A DNA stretch of 44,741 nt from Myxococcales bacterium (GTDB lineage: Bacteria > Myxococcota_A > UBA9042): positions 1 through 44,741 of the forward strand of contig JAGSHB010000027.1 in NCBI GenBank assembly GCA_023954815.1, written 5' to 3'. The notes below the pieces were generated by a model. That model was not told the DNA's origin, did no database searches, and saw only the letters and a program-made list of their open reading frames with translations. Made by a program: the position numbers and the translations under genes. Shown here one piece after another: positions 43,894 to 44,741 of this stretch (its first letter is position 1; each line of letters starts with the position of its first letter).

Positions 43894-43911
43894 GTCAGGT
43901 AGGGGCCTGAC
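43894..43911 (+). other. Leader hairpin upstream of the small lipoprotein gene
   Basis: A perfect 6-bp stem (43894-43899 with 43906-43911) has a six-base loop. A second outer 6-bp pairing (43866-43871 with 43925-43930) could enclose it. No riboswitch class is recognised. It may affect mRNA stability or translation. Confidence 0.35.
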
Positions 43912-43948
43912 AGCAATGGCGATTGAGCAGAATAGGGGAGATAGACGG

Positions 43949-44140
43949 ATGCGCCGCCACCTGCAGCGGACTGGTCCGTGGATTGGAGTGACCTGCGCGT
44001 TGATTTTGTTCGTTGGCTGTACCGGCCGTATCGAACTGACCAGCGCTCCAGTGAAACCCAAGGCACAGGCTGCTACTGCGAAAGGCGTCGCTCCGCCAAA
44101 CACCGCCACCAAGGTCACCACGATGGTGCCAGGCGGTTAG
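43949..44140 (+). CDS. Small lipoprotein
   Basis: 63 residues. MRRHLQRTG, a hydrophobic stretch and a lipobox (ILFVGC) are followed by a short Thr/Ala/Pro/Lys-rich mature part. The ATG at 43949 is preceded by GGGGAG about eight bases upstream; the longer frame from 43877 is rejected. Too short for a folded domain, so probably a tether or linker-type envelope lipoprotein. Next lipoprotein gene starts 30 bp downstream. Confidence 0.7.
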   Translation: MRRHLQRTGPWIGVTCALILFVGCTGRIELTSAPVKPKAQAATAKGVAPPNTATKVTTMVPGG

Positions 44141-44170
44141 AGGCACCATGGGTGCCACGGGAGAAAGTAC

Positions 44171-44741
44171 ATGTCGCGCAACGTTTTCGGGCGGGTTACC
44201 GCCATCGCTGCAGTCGCACTCGCCCTCTCACTGACCGGCTGTGGCAAGAAGGAAGAGGCGAAGGCCGCTCCCGCCAAAGCTGAGGCCAAGAAGGGCGAAG
44301 CGAAGAAGGGCGAAGAGAAGAAGGCCGCCGAGGCAAAGCCTGCTGAGAAGAAGGCTGCCGAGGGCGAGAAGAAGGCCGAGGCCGGTGGCGATAACGTCGC
44401 TAAGGCAAAGGCACTCGTCGACAAGATGGCCGGCAAGATGGAAGAGATGCTCAAAGAGGTCGAGGGCGCCGGCGGCGACCAGGCCAAGATCAAAGCCATC
44501 GGCGAGAAGTTCAAGAAGTTCGCCGAGTCGAACAAGAGCGAGGGTGAGGCCCTGAACAAGGCCCTCAAGCCCGAAGAGAAGAAGACGGTTGACGAGTACG
44601 CTCGTAAGAAGATGGCGCCGCTCATGGGTAAGTTCATGGCCGTCATGATGAAGAATCGTCCGGCACCGGGTGGTGCTGCTCCGGCTGCCGCCGCTGCTCC
44701 GGGCGCCGCTGCCCCGGCCGCTGCTGCTCCAGGCGCCGCTG
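44171..44741 (+). CDS. Lys/Glu/Ala-rich lipoprotein (3' partial)
   Basis: Frame open from the ATG at 44171 (GGGAG eight bases upstream) to the end of the window, at least 190 residues. The signal peptide ends in a lipobox (LSLTGC) followed by GKKEEAKAAPAK and a ~45-residue Lys/Glu/Ala repeat. A helical part (~77-155, KALVDKMAGKMEEMLKEV, FKKFAESNKSEGEAL, EYARKKMAPLMGKFM) and then an Ala/Pro/Gly-rich tail follow. The beginning of the mature part resembles that of the lipoprotein at 22863-24326 (GCGKDEAKKAPAKP). The helical part suggests a coiled coil. Stop codon lies outside the window. Confidence 0.8.
   Translation, partial: MSRNVFGRVTAIAAVALALSLTGCGKKEEAKAAPAKAEAKKGEAKKGEEKKAAEAKPAEKKAAEGEKKAEAGGDNVAKAKALVDKMAGKMEEMLKEVEGAGGDQAKIKAIGEKFKKFAESNKSEGEALNKALKPEEKKTVDEYARKKMAPLMGKFMAVMMKNRPAPGGAAPAAAAAPGAAAPAAAAPGAA

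Overview
The window is one end-to-end stretch of high-GC bacterial chromosome. The gene families suggest a Myxococcota/Bradymonadota-type ('deltaproteobacterial') organism. The signs are a giant MopE-type Cys/Asp repeat surface protein, a Ser/Thr kinase next to an FHA/sigma-54 activator, many lipoproteins with Lys/Ala/Pro-rich linkers, Cys-rich lipoproteins, and a large MoxR/DUF58/VWA operon. This placement is inference from family content; there is no rRNA, tRNA or other taxonomic marker gene. No transposase, integrase, CRISPR array, tRNA or rRNA was seen.

Layout. (1) 1-11508, +: the 3' part (3835 codons, 5' end outside the window) of a giant modular surface/secreted protein. It mixes at least 22 MopE-type Asp/Cys repeats, one C-type-lectin-like domain, one CC..WD..C module, nine copies of a ~210-residue aromatic/Gly-rich propeller-like module, and a C-terminal PPC-like region. 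(2) 11638-22794, -: a tightly packed run read right to left. It holds an Ig-like lipoprotein, a DUF4159 protein, a VWA/glutamine-amidotransferase-like membrane protein, a HEAT-repeat protein, an orphan CoA-transferase beta subunit, mannose-1-phosphate guanylyltransferase, phosphomannomutase, and gatC-gatA-gatB. (3) 22863-26953: three further lipoproteins (one +, two -), including a DUF4403-like one and a Cys-rich one. (4) 27071-31263, +: an alpha/beta hydrolase, a membrane Ser/Thr kinase and an FHA-sigma54 activator. (5) 31264-32686: two small genes (a sigma-region-4-like 91-residue protein and a 53-residue basic protein), a 21-bp tandem repeat, a very strong intrinsic terminator, and a possible 33-codon leader ORF. 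(6) 32687-41623, +: a five-gene operon of a DUF4175-like basic membrane protein, MoxR AAA+ ATPase, DUF58 protein (apparently with a CTG start), a BatA-like VWA protein and a double-VWA protein. (7) 41702-43684, -: uvrB. (8) 43949-44741, +: two lipoproteins, the second running off the window.

How the genes work together. gatCAB makes Gln-tRNA(Gln) and/or Asn-tRNA(Asn) by the indirect pathway. manB/manC make GDP-mannose for surface glycans. The MoxR operon and the separate DUF4159/VWA pair look like two halves of one envelope-associated chaperone/VWA system. The kinase and the FHA activator are a plausible phospho-signalling pair. The best candidates for something undescribed are the nine-copy propeller-like module of the giant protein, the stand-alone sigma-4-like protein with its repeat-bearing upstream region, and the CTG-initiated DUF58 gene.
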